DNA from: Thalassotalea agarivorans
Lineage (GTDB): Bacteria > Pseudomonadota > Gammaproteobacteria > Enterobacterales > Alteromonadaceae
Reading direction: 5' to 3'
NCBI RefSeq assembly: GCF_030295955.1
Contig: NZ_AP027363.1
Location: 496,001 to 560,000 of the forward strand
Length of the DNA: 64,000 nucleotides
Position numbers and translations under genes: made by a program. A model generated the notes under the pieces. That model was not told the DNA's origin. It worked only from the letters and a program-made list of their open reading frames with translations, and searched no databases. Of the stretch, positions 36,525-43,599 are shown one piece after another (the first letter of the stretch is position 1; each line of letters opens with the position of its first letter).

Positions 36525-37403
36525 TTATTGCTGAAATTCTTGTTTTACCCATTCAGCAAATGTCTGCAATTCTGGCGCTGATTCAATGTTTTTATGCTGA
36601 ATCAAAAAGTAGCGATCTCGAGTAATGAGTTCTTCTTGAAATAGTTTGACTAACATTTCTTCTTTGAACCACGTTTTACTGATGGGCAAGGGCACAAGCG
36701 CAATCCCCATACCTTGTTGAGCCGCTTTGGCAACAGAATACATACTATCGAATTGAATGATTTGTTTCGGATCAAAATTAGGGATATCTAACTGATCGGC
36801 CCATTTATGCCATGACCAAGGTCTCGCTTGATGCAAAATGAGGGGGACTTGGCTAAGCGCGTCATAACCTTTTGCGGCCCACTTTTTGTAAATACTTTTG
36901 TTACACGCAGGCACATATCTGATTGGAAACAATTCATGCACTATGCTTGCATTTGGCTTACCGCTGGCAAGTACAATAGACAAGTAGGCATTTTTTACTG
37001 CCTGATTTCCTGACTTAACCGTTTCTAGTTGCAAATTGATGCTTGGATTTAGCTCTGCCCACTCACTGAGTTTGGGGACAAAAAGTTCGTTAGCAAAAAA
37101 TTCTGGTAGGCTAACCGTAATCGTCTTATTGACCTCGCTTTGAGTAAATTCAGCGATGGTATTTTCTAAATTTTCAACAATAGGTTGTACCGCATGATAA
37201 AACTTATCGCCTGCTGCGGTAAGCTCTATAGCACGGGTGTTCCTTTTAAATAAGCTAAAGCCCAGTTGTTCTTCAAGTTGCTTTATTTGATGACTGACCG
37301 CAGAAGGCGTGAGGAAAAGTTGTGATGCGGCATGTTTAAAACTTAAACATTTAGCGGCTATACAGAAAGAGCGAAGTCCGCGAATAGGAGTTTGAATTGG
37401 CAT
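36525..37403 (-). CDS. LysR-family transcriptional regulator (GcvA-like)
   Basis: A 292-residue LysR regulator. The N-terminal winged helix (GLRSFCIAAKCLSFKHAASQ, LTPSAVSHQIKQLEEQLG, FKRNTRAIELTAAG) is complete and resembles GcvA/AmpR-type members; the effector domain spans about 95-290. It lies downstream, on the same strand, of two putative sRNA genes. Their terminators separate it from them. It is a natural, unproven candidate to bind the paired dyads upstream of both. Confidence 0.9.
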   Translation of the reverse strand: MPIQTPIRGLRSFCIAAKCLSFKHAASQLFLTPSAVSHQIKQLEEQLGFSLFKRNTRAIELTAAGDKFYHAVQPIVENLENTIAEFTQSEVNKTITVSLPEFFANELFVPKLSEWAELNPSINLQLETVKSGNQAVKNAYLSIVLASGKPNASIVHELFPIRYVPACNKSIYKKWAAKGYDALSQVPLILHQARPWSWHKWADQLDIPNFDPKQIIQFDSMYSVAKAAQQGMGIALVPLPISKTWFKEEMLVKLFQEELITRDRYFLIQHKNIESAPELQTFAEWVKQEFQQ

Positions 37404-37524
37404 AATAGTGTCTTATAAAATAATCCGAATAAGAGAAAGCAAGTCACGTGCCATTTATCTCATAACGTTTTTACTGGGCTAGGGTAGCAAGTCATAGTAA
37501 CGCGCGCACCAATATGGTGCAGGC

Positions 37525-37600
37525 AAGAAAAACGGTGCCTTATTCAGGCACCTAATCAACAGTATGAGAAAGCAATGAAACCTCAAGGTTTCAGAGCGTC
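37525..37600 (-). ncRNA. Putative small RNA B of a tandem pair
   Basis: Predicted transcript of about 76 nt. It has a 5' hairpin (GAAACC / GGTTTC, loop TTGA), a linker TTGCTTTCTCATACTGTT, and an intrinsic terminator (GGTGCC / GGCACC then GTTTTTCTT). The hairpin loop region CCTTGAGG could pair with Shine-Dalgarno sequences. The layout and linker are repeated in module A at 37731. No open frame is present. The transcript ends are predicted, not measured. Confidence 0.6.
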
Positions 37601-37606
37601 TATCAC

Positions 37607-37633
37607 CTTATAGTTTAATTAAACTACCGACAA
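37607..37633 (-). promoter_or_regulatory. Promoter of small RNA B
   Basis: TTGTCG (37633 to 37628) and TATAAG (37612 to 37607) with a 15-base spacer; an alternative -10, TAAGGT, gives a 17-base spacer. Distances to the upstream dyad (10 nt) and to the hairpin (41 nt) equal those of module A. Confidence 0.5.
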
Positions 37634-37643
37634 ATGATTGATT

Positions 37644-37660
37644 TTCACCTGACATGTGAA
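37644..37660. promoter_or_regulatory. TTCA-N9-TGAA dyad upstream of small RNA B
   Basis: TTCA, nine bases, TGAA; arms extend to TTTTCAC / GTGAAAA if the spacer is reduced. It is exactly 10 bases upstream of the -35 box. Same motif and spacing as at 37854. Probable activator site. Confidence 0.5.
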
Positions 37661-37730
37661 AAATTCTCACGCGTTTTAGAACAACGGGCTCGTGTTTTGC
37701 GGGGTTGGGGTGGGTTAAATGGCTAGTGCA

Positions 37731-37808
37731 AAAAAAAAAGAGGCCTTCATTAGAAGGCCTTTACTAAAAACAGTATGAAAGCAAAGAAATCGGGGAGATT
37801 TCAAGCAT
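37731..37808 (-). ncRNA. Putative small RNA A of a tandem pair
   Basis: Predicted transcript of about 78 nt. It has a 5' hairpin (GAAATC / GATTTC) with a C-rich loop TCCCC, a linker TTTGCTTTCATACTGTT, and an intrinsic terminator (AGGCCTTC / GAAGGCCT then a long T-run of 10). The loop CTCCCC is complementary to Shine-Dalgarno GGGGAG, a common seed type. It shares layout and linker with module B. A well-formed promoter precedes it. Confidence 0.65.
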
Positions 37809-37814
37809 GAATAA

Positions 37815-37843
37815 AGCATAAAAAGTTTAGAGCTTTTGTACAA
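37815..37843 (-). promoter_or_regulatory. Promoter of small RNA A
   Basis: TTGTAC, a 17-base spacer, TATGCT (positions 37843-37838 and 37820-37815). It would start transcription near 37808. Confidence 0.6.
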
Positions 37844-37845
37844 AC

Positions 37846-37878
37846 GAAAGGAATTCATGCAATAGGTGAATTCCTTTC
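37846..37878. promoter_or_regulatory. Dyad upstream of small RNA A
   Basis: Perfect 12-base arms GAAAGGAATTCA and TGAATTCCTTTC around nine bases. The inner part is TTCA-N9-TGAA (37854-37870), lying 10 bases upstream of the -35 box and matching the site at 37644. Confidence 0.6.
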
Positions 37879-38079
37879 ATTTATCTTAATCTAAATAGAA
37901 AAGTGTCTGTTTTCTTTACACTTCTAGATACTACTATTTGTAATTTTTTATTATGCTATTGATTTATATATATAATTAACTAAAGGTGCGATTATTGCAT
38001 AGCATTACCTTTGGGGGTATTCCTCTTTTGACTTGTCGTCAAACTGTTTTTAATAAAAGAAAAACAAGAAGGTAGTATT

Positions 38080-38739
38080 ATGAAGTTTAAGTTCTTGAGC
38101 ATCGCTTTATTATTGTTTGTTAGTAATGTTAGCAACGCAGGATTAATCACACTCGATTTTGAAGGGGCGGGCAACTTTGCCAGTATCGACCAATTTTATA
38201 ATGGTGGTACTGATAGTCTAGGTAATGCCGGTGATAACCTCGGTGTCAACTTTTCACCTAACGCGCTTTCTTTGATAGACTTTGACGCAGGTGGTTCTGG
38301 GAATTTTAGTAATAATCCCTCAGGAGATACCATCCTGTTCTTTACCCAAGTACCTTCATATTTGAATTATGAGGCTGGCTTTACTACAGGCATGTCATTT
38401 TATTATGCGGCAGCGTCTGATGTGGTGATTAGCGTTTTTGATGGCCTTAATGGTTCAGGAAATCTATTAGCGAGCATTTCTTTTGGGGCCAACAATAATG
38501 GCTTTAATTGTGACATTGATGAAGGCTATTTCTGTCAGTGGGATCTTGTAGGGTTGCGATTTGACGGGCTTGCAAAGTCGGTAGACTTTAGCGGCGGATT
38601 AAATCAAGCGGGTTTTGATGACGTGACGCTTGGCGCGTTGGAACTTGTTTCTATAAGAGTACCAGAACCGTCTACTTTGATGATTTTATTGCTTACCATG
38701 GTAGGACTGGTTTCTCAGCGAATAGTAAAAGTTAAGTAA
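38080..38739 (+). CDS. PEP-CTERM exported protein
   Basis: A 219-residue secreted protein with a signal peptide (cut after SNA, residue about 21) and a C-terminal PEP-CTERM sorting tail: VPEPSTLMILLLTMVGLVSQ followed by a basic end (RIVKVK). The body is Gly/Asp/Asn-rich with aromatic residues, like small surface or exopolysaccharide-associated proteins. Sorting would need an exosortase (EpsH/XrtA), not in the window. AAGG site precedes the ATG. A terminator follows directly, so the gene is monocistronic. Confidence 0.85.
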   Translation: MKFKFLSIALLLFVSNVSNAGLITLDFEGAGNFASIDQFYNGGTDSLGNAGDNLGVNFSPNALSLIDFDAGGSGNFSNNPSGDTILFFTQVPSYLNYEAGFTTGMSFYYAAASDVVISVFDGLNGSGNLLASISFGANNNGFNCDIDEGYFCQWDLVGLRFDGLAKSVDFSGGLNQAGFDDVTLGALELVSIRVPEPSTLMILLLTMVGLVSQRIVKVK

Positions 38740-38758
38740 GATAATGCAAAAGAAAGAA

Positions 38759-38783
38759 GCTCGACAATGTCGGGCTTTTTTTT
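38759..38783 (+). terminator. Terminator of the PEP-CTERM gene
   Basis: Stem GCTCGAC / GTCGGGC (loop AAT) followed by an eight-T run. Confidence 0.85.
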
Positions 38784-38795
38784 GCCTGTTTGTAA

Positions 38796-38889
38796 TCGAA
38801 GACGAGGGAAAATAGCACATTCATTTAAGCCCCAACCGAAGTTGAGGCTTGAATGAATGGTGCCGACTCGATTCTGGCGTCCTGCTTCA
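38796..38889. repeat. 94-bp direct repeat, copy 1 (tRNA-Thr 3' relic)
   Basis: Nearly identical (about 86 of 94 bases) and same orientation as 40610-40703. On the minus strand it contains GTCGGCACCA, the 3' end of the tRNA-Thr gene at 40811, and then a hairpin (GCCTCAAC / GTTGGGGC) with T-run, as in the real tRNA terminator. No full tRNA can be folded. The two copies flank the secreted orphan gene at 39022. Confidence 0.85.
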
Positions 38890-39021
38890 CTGGTTTGAGT
38901 TAAAGCTAGTATTGTACTTGGTGCTTTTGTTAACTTACCACTAAAAGGAGAGTTATTTCATGCGTACTTTTTTGTTTGTCTACCAATAGTATAGAGCCTA
39001 AGGGGTTCAATAAAATGAACT

Positions 39022-40179
39022 TTATTTATCTTCTGGTTTATCAGGTTTAAAAAATCCGCAACTAGTGAGCATAGTAAATGTTGTATATGTGCACTTAACA
39101 CTTCCATTTGGGAGGGTAGAGCAGGTTTTCAATCGTCTAGGGACCTCACAGAATTTAATAGGATCTATGTTGGTATTTGCATCTGCGCCAGTGAATGGGT
39201 CATTAAATGATCCTGAACCACCTGCTGGTGGTAATTGGTCTTCTGGTACTTCTTCACTCTCTTCTTCTAAGAATTTGCGTAAACAGTTAGAGATACCTAC
39301 TCCGGCTAAATCTACGTCAGAACCAAACAACTCTGAATACTTTAAACCGTCAATCTTAGTAAACGTTTTATTTAAAGTAAGACTAAACACTGCTACATTG
39401 TTACTAGTAACGTCTCCCGCTATGTTCACATCAAATGCTAAGCGATTATTAAAGTCAGTCCCACGAGTAACTATTTGGTTTGCTTGAAAATATTGGAAGT
39501 TTACCGATACTGCAGCACCATTTGTTGCTAAATTTAATCCGCCTCCGGTAGGTAGTGGCTCTTGAGTGAATTCAACCGCTGTACTTCCGTTTATCGCAGC
39601 AGTTATTCGAGCAGCTAATTCCGATCTTATGGCTCTTTTTTCGTTTAAGCCTCGAAAATACTGTGTGGGGTGGTTCTTACATTCATTTCCAGCACTAGTA
39701 CCATTTTCTGGACTAAAGCTAGTTATGGTAAAATTTGGTTCGGGAAACATTTCAGACTCGTCTATACTAGCATTGCTAATTGCAGCCTGCATTTCTTCGT
39801 TAAAGTCAAAATACATATTCATTAAACTTGTTTGATCGGTTGTTAAAGGGAACCGAAACAAGTTCACTACTGGACGGTTTTGAGAGTCTATCGTAGTTGT
39901 TACGACAAATTTATAAACATATCTGGTGTTAGTAACTGGAATTAATATATCTTGTCTCACTGCTTCACAAAATGAAGCTGTGGAGCCATTCCTATATATA
40001 TCACAGTCGTTAACTGGAGCATTTTCTATAGCAATAGTTTCTGCTTCGGTAAGGGTACAATCTTTACAAGCAAAAGCTATATTTGGCTTTTGAGTTGATT
40101 CATCACCTCCTCCTATAGCATGGAGCTGTGCTGATATTGCAGCAAACGTTAGTAAACTTAATAGTGTTAGTTTTCTCAT
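39022..40179 (-). CDS. Secreted orphan protein with cysteine pairs
   Basis: A 385-residue exported protein of unknown family. Signal peptide MRKLTLLSLLTFAAISAQLHA; the mature part begins IGGGDES. About ten cysteines occur, including CKDC (residue about 38), CEAV, CKNH, CLRK and a C-terminal group (FCEVPRRLKTCS, VKCTY, TSCGFF). A low-complexity acidic/Pro stretch (EEESEEVPEDQLPPAGG) lies near 310-330. The AAGGA site is 6 nt before the ATG. It lies between two direct repeats next to tRNA genes. It was possibly acquired; function unknown. Confidence 0.75.
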   Translation of the reverse strand: MRKLTLLSLLTFAAISAQLHAIGGGDESTQKPNIAFACKDCTLTEAETIAIENAPVNDCDIYRNGSTASFCEAVRQDILIPVTNTRYVYKFVVTTTIDSQNRPVVNLFRFPLTTDQTSLMNMYFDFNEEMQAAISNASIDESEMFPEPNFTITSFSPENGTSAGNECKNHPTQYFRGLNEKRAIRSELAARITAAINGSTAVEFTQEPLPTGGGLNLATNGAAVSVNFQYFQANQIVTRGTDFNNRLAFDVNIAGDVTSNNVAVFSLTLNKTFTKIDGLKYSELFGSDVDLAGVGISNCLRKFLEEESEEVPEDQLPPAGGSGSFNDPFTGADANTNIDPIKFCEVPRRLKTCSTLPNGSVKCTYTTFTMLTSCGFFKPDKPEDK

Positions 40180-40609
40180 TTTTAATCCTTTAAATTTTTA
40201 AATCCATAAAAACAAAGTTTGTCCAATTTTTTATGCAACATCCTTGCTTTCTTGAACTTATGTTTATTTTATATTAAGTAGTTGTTTGTGTAATTTTTAA
40301 ACAACTGATTTAAAAGTTAATTCATAGTAATCTCTAATGCAATACTGTAAAAAAAAAACAGTTACTTAGGTCTGAAATGTAAAATTTGTTAAGTTACGTG
40401 TGAGTCAATAGTGATGTTATCTACACCTCGTTGTTATAAGTGCTAACCAAATACCCAGAGAGGATTATCAGCCAGAAACACTGATCTAAAATTTTTGCAT
40501 ATCTAAACCATTTTATAAAAGACAGCCGACAGCCGGACTAATATTTCAGGAAAATATTAGAGCACACTTGTGTGGCCCAACCGGTAAATTATAGGGAAGT
40601 AATTTATAT
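40180..40609. other. AT-rich noncoding stretch upstream of the orphan gene
   Basis: About 430 bp with no convincing frame. It includes a 9-bp stem hairpin CTAATATTT / AAATATTAG (40538-40560) and a short direct repeat GACAGCCGACAGCC just before it. The low complexity and lack of genes fit a mobile or decaying segment. The promoter of the orphan gene should lie in its first part, but no box stands out. Confidence 0.5.
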
Positions 40610-40703
40610 TCGAAGACGAGGATAAATGGCACATACAAAAAAGCCCCAACCGAAGTTGAGGCATGAATGAATGGTGCCGACTCGATTCTGGCGTCCTGCT
40701 TCA
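40610..40703. repeat. 94-bp direct repeat, copy 2 (tRNA-Thr 3' relic)
   Basis: Second copy of the repeat at 38796, with the tRNA-like GTCGGCACCA end (40672-40681 on the plus strand as TGGTGCCGAC) and hairpin at 40643-40662. Relative to tRNA-Thr, the T-arm region has a deletion of about 7 bases, so it cannot be a functional tRNA. Confidence 0.85.
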
Positions 40704-40774
40704 TTCTACCTCCTACATCCCTGTAGTCGTGCCGGAGCAGACTCTGTTGTCACTACCATTTATTTTGCACATAC

Positions 40775-40800
40775 AAAAAAGCCCCGCGATTGCGAGGCTT
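40775..40800 (-). terminator. Terminator of the tRNA-Phe/tRNA-Thr operon
   Basis: Stem GCCTCGC / GCGGGGC (loop AATC, one wobble) with a T-run on the minus strand, about 10 bp after the tRNA-Thr gene. Confidence 0.85.
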
Positions 40801-40810
40801 TGATGATAAA

Positions 40811-40886
<76 letters not shown>

Positions 40887-40972
40887 ACACTAAACTGTGT
40901 GCGATAAACAATGTTTACCTTGGCACCAAGTTACCGTTTACTATATTAGTTAACCATAACTTTATTAAGAAG

Positions 40973-41048
40973 TGGTGCCCAGAGGCGGAATCGAACCACC
41001 GACACGGGGATTTTCAATCCCCTGCTCTACCGACTGAGCTATCTGGGC
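40973..41048 (-). tRNA. tRNA-Phe (anticodon GAA)
   Basis: A 76-nt cloverleaf on the minus strand with encoded CCA: acceptor GCCCAGA/TCTGGGC, D-arm GCTCAGTCGGTAGAGC, anticodon loop TTGAAAA, T-arm GGTGG TTCGATT CCGCC. First gene of the small tRNA operon. Confidence 0.97.
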
Positions 41049-41108
41049 GATTTAAAGTTTCTCAACTATAGTTGTCTCGTTTGGGTGTGTCCCTTGAAGA
41101 CGGGCGCT

Positions 41109-41137
41109 ATTAAACTGTTTTTCTGGCTCAGCGTCAA
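41109..41137 (-). promoter_or_regulatory. tRNA operon promoter with GC-rich discriminator
   Basis: TTGACG, 17-base spacer, TTTAAT; the -10 is followed by AGCGCCCG, a GC-rich discriminator characteristic of ppGpp-controlled stable RNA promoters. Confidence 0.8.
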
Positions 41138-41251
41138 CACTTTTTTTCAAAAAAAATATCGTTTGATGAAAAAAAAACCGTTCTGTTCAAATTATCTATA
41201 GTTTAGCAACAAGCGTTACCCAACTGTAACTCAATTTGAATAAAATCTAAG

Positions 41252-41524
41252 CTATTTAGTTTCAGGCACATAGCCTTCAATTTCAGGCTCTTTTCCTTCA
41301 AAAAGAAATTCCACCATGGCTTTCTCTAAAAAAGCACGGTCGTCAGGGTTCATCATGTTCATTTTCTTTTCGTTGATCAGCATAGTTTGCTTCTTTTGCC
41401 AAAGCGTCCACGCTTCTTGGCTGATATTATCGAAGATACGTTTGCCTACATCACCTGGATAAAGTTGAAAACCTAACCCCGGCGCTTCTTTGTTTAAGTG
41501 CTGGCAAAATACTGTTCTGCTCAT
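41252..41524 (-). CDS. yggX: Fe(II) trafficking protein YggX
   Basis: A 90-residue cytoplasmic protein that protects Fe-S clusters from oxidation. [16 protein letters not shown] with the single conserved cysteine, [14 protein letters not shown] and [20 protein letters not shown] match the family over full length. It overlaps mutY by 4 bases, the common pairing. Confidence 0.97.
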   Translation of the reverse strand: MSRTVFCQHLNKEAPGLGFQLYPGDVGKRIFDNISQEAWTLWQKKQTMLINEKKMNMMNPDDRAFLEKAMVEFLFEGKEPEIEGYVPETK

Positions 41525-42600
41525 GATGTTTCCTGTTGTTGAATCTGTTGGATCAATTTTACACTACTGGCTGCTAAGCCAACATTGTTAGGTTGCGCTA
41601 GATCATACCACCTTTGCTCGAAACTTTCGTTAATTTGATGTTCCTTTGTATGTTCAACATCCACTAAGATGGCTGTTATGTCTAAATGGAAATGGCTAAA
41701 CGTGTGCCTAAAACCCTCTAAGCTACGAGTCGCTTTTAATGAAAGCCCTAATTGCTTCATGGCACTTTTTACGTTGTCACTTGCTGTGAGCTCCTCAAAG
41801 CCCCACAAACCGCCCCATATGCCAGTAGGCGGACGCTTTTTCATAAGAATATGATTATTGTGTCTCGGTATGACATAGGTAACCGATTTAACCGGGATTT
41901 CTTTCTTAGGTTTTTTTTGAGGGTAGTTCGACTGATTGTCTGTTTGATAGGCTAAACATATGTCTTGCACAGGGCATTGCTCGCATAACGGCTTAGTTCG
42001 TGTACATATAGTCGCGCCTATATCCATCATTGCTTGATTATAGTGCTGCACACCTTTTACAGGTGTTAGCTGCTCGGCAACAGGCCAAAGTGCCTTTTCA
42101 TACTTAGCCTGACCATTATAGCCAGAAATTAAAAAAGCTCTGGATAGCACTCGTTTAACATTGCCGTCTAAAATGGCGTGATGTTGCTTTAATGAAAGAC
42201 TTAATATTGCACCTGCGGTAGAACGACCAATGCCTGGCAGGGCGATTACTTGCTCGATATCTGTTGGAAACTGCCCGTCAAAATCGGCGGCGATGATTTG
42301 AGCGGCTTTGTGTAGATTTCTCGCTCGTGCATAGTAGCCCAAACCTGTCCAATGGTGTAATACGTAGTCTTCCGTTGCATTTGCAAGCGCAGATATCGTT
42401 GGAAAGCTCTCCATGAACTTTTCATAGTATGGAATCACTGTTTTTACTTGTGTTTGTTGCAACATGATTTCAGATATCCAAACGCGATAAGGCGTTTTAT
42501 CTTGTTGCCATGGCAAATGTTTTCGCCCTTTAGCCTGAAACCAATCTAATATTTGTTGTTGAAAAAGTGTTTCGGTCTTTTTAGAAAGTGATGTGTTCAT
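41521..42600 (-). CDS. mutY: A/G-specific adenine glycosylase
   Basis: A 359-residue DNA repair enzyme that removes adenine opposite 8-oxoguanine. The helix-hairpin-helix ([15 protein letters not shown], catalytic Asp in [12 protein letters not shown]), the Fe-S ligands C-x6-C-x2-C-x5-C ([17 protein letters not shown]), and the NUDIX-like C-terminal domain ([11 protein letters not shown]) are present. yggX follows and overlaps it. Confidence 0.97.
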   Translation of the reverse strand: MNTSLSKKTETLFQQQILDWFQAKGRKHLPWQQDKTPYRVWISEIMLQQTQVKTVIPYYEKFMESFPTISALANATEDYVLHHWTGLGYYARARNLHKAAQIIAADFDGQFPTDIEQVIALPGIGRSTAGAILSLSLKQHHAILDGNVKRVLSRAFLISGYNGQAKYEKALWPVAEQLTPVKGVQHYNQAMMDIGATICTRTKPLCEQCPVQDICLAYQTDNQSNYPQKKPKKEIPVKSVTYVIPRHNNHILMKKRPPTGIWGGLWGFEELTASDNVKSAMKQLGLSLKATRSLEGFRHTFSHFHLDITAILVDVEHTKEHQINESFEQRWYDLAQPNNVGLAASSVKLIQQIQQQETS

Positions 42601-42826
42601 GGATTTACTGCATTGTAATTGTGGCTTAAGTGTATCAAAAAACTTTGTTGTGAATAGACTAATGCCAGTATTTAATAATCAATTTTAATAGGCATTAGAG
42701 CGCTTAACAGCGTTAAGGGAAAAATGAGATCTAATTTGCTACAGTAGACATATTGTATTTAGACGCAACTATGCGCATAATACGCCGCTTTTTTAACCCA
42801 AATATATCGATCAAATAGAGACAGGC

Positions 42827-43549
42827 ATGAGCGAAAGAACCCACAAATCTTTGGAACAGGCTAAACAAGAAGGTAAGTACATTCGTACTGTCCGCAGCTT
42901 TGTAAAACGCGAAGGCCGCCTTACTAAAGGACAAGCCGTTGCGCTTGAGAGTCATTGGCACGAAATGGGTCTAACCCATGAGCAAGGCTTAGTCGACTTC
43001 ACTCAGGTCTTTGGTAATGATAATCCCGTTGTACTTGAAATAGGCTTTGGCATGGGTAAATCCTTGGTAGAAATGGCAAAGCAGGCACCCGAGCTAAATT
43101 TTGTCGGTATAGAAGTTCATCGTCCAGGTGTTGGCGCATGTATTGCTTTTGCAAAAGAGCAGGGCGTTGAAAACCTGCGCGTTTATGAACACGATGCAAT
43201 TGAAATTTTGGCCGATTGTATTGCTGATGACTGTTTGCAAACCGTGCAATTATTTTTCCCCGATCCCTGGCACAAAAAGAAACATCACAAACGTAGGATC
43301 GTTCAACCAAGTTTTATTGAAGCAATTCGCAAAAAATTAAAACCTGGTGGGGTATTTCATATGGCAACGGATTGGGAAAACTATGCCGAGTGTATGGTTG
43401 AAGATATGCAGCAAGCCCCAGGGTTTGTTAATTTATCTGAAACTAATGATTATGTGCCTCGTCCCGACAATCGACCGCTAACTAAATTTGAACAGCGTGG
43501 CCAACGATTAGGGCACGGTGTATGGGATATACAGTACCAAAAACAATAA
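42827..43549 (+). CDS. trmB: tRNA (guanine-N7)-methyltransferase TrmB
   Basis: A 240-residue SAM enzyme that makes m7G46 in tRNA. SAM motif [28 protein letters not shown], and substrate motif [16 protein letters not shown] are present. It is divergent from mutY, the usual arrangement. Confidence 0.97.
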   Translation: MSERTHKSLEQAKQEGKYIRTVRSFVKREGRLTKGQAVALESHWHEMGLTHEQGLVDFTQVFGNDNPVVLEIGFGMGKSLVEMAKQAPELNFVGIEVHRPGVGACIAFAKEQGVENLRVYEHDAIEILADCIADDCLQTVQLFFPDPWHKKKHHKRRIVQPSFIEAIRKKLKPGGVFHMATDWENYAECMVEDMQQAPGFVNLSETNDYVPRPDNRPLTKFEQRGQRLGHGVWDIQYQKQ

Positions 43550-43551
43550 GT

Positions 43552-43581
43552 AAAAAAGCCGCTAACGTTAGCGGCTTTTTT
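43552..43581. terminator. Bidirectional terminator after trmB
   Basis: Perfect 18-base dyad GCCGCTAAC / GTTAGCGGC between an A-run and a T-run; it serves trmB and, in reverse, the GGDEF-EAL gene. Confidence 0.92.
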
Positions 43582-43599
43582 GTACCTAGAACCCTTGTG

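Noticed and set aside
37525-37808. Csr/Rsm-type sRNAs under BarA/UvrY control
   Set aside because: No TGTAAG-N6-CTTACA GacA box and no series of GGA motifs in loops, so they are not RsmY/Z or CsrB/C-like.
38957-38986. Nine-codon frame MRTFLFVYQ after a good AAGGAG site
   Set aside because: Too short to support a gene; it could be the relic of a truncated gene near the direct repeat, but nothing downstream continues it in any frame.
39065-39487. 140-residue plus-strand frame opposite the secreted orphan gene
   Set aside because: Antisense to a gene with a signal peptide, a good ribosome site and protein-like composition; composition of the antisense frame is random-like.
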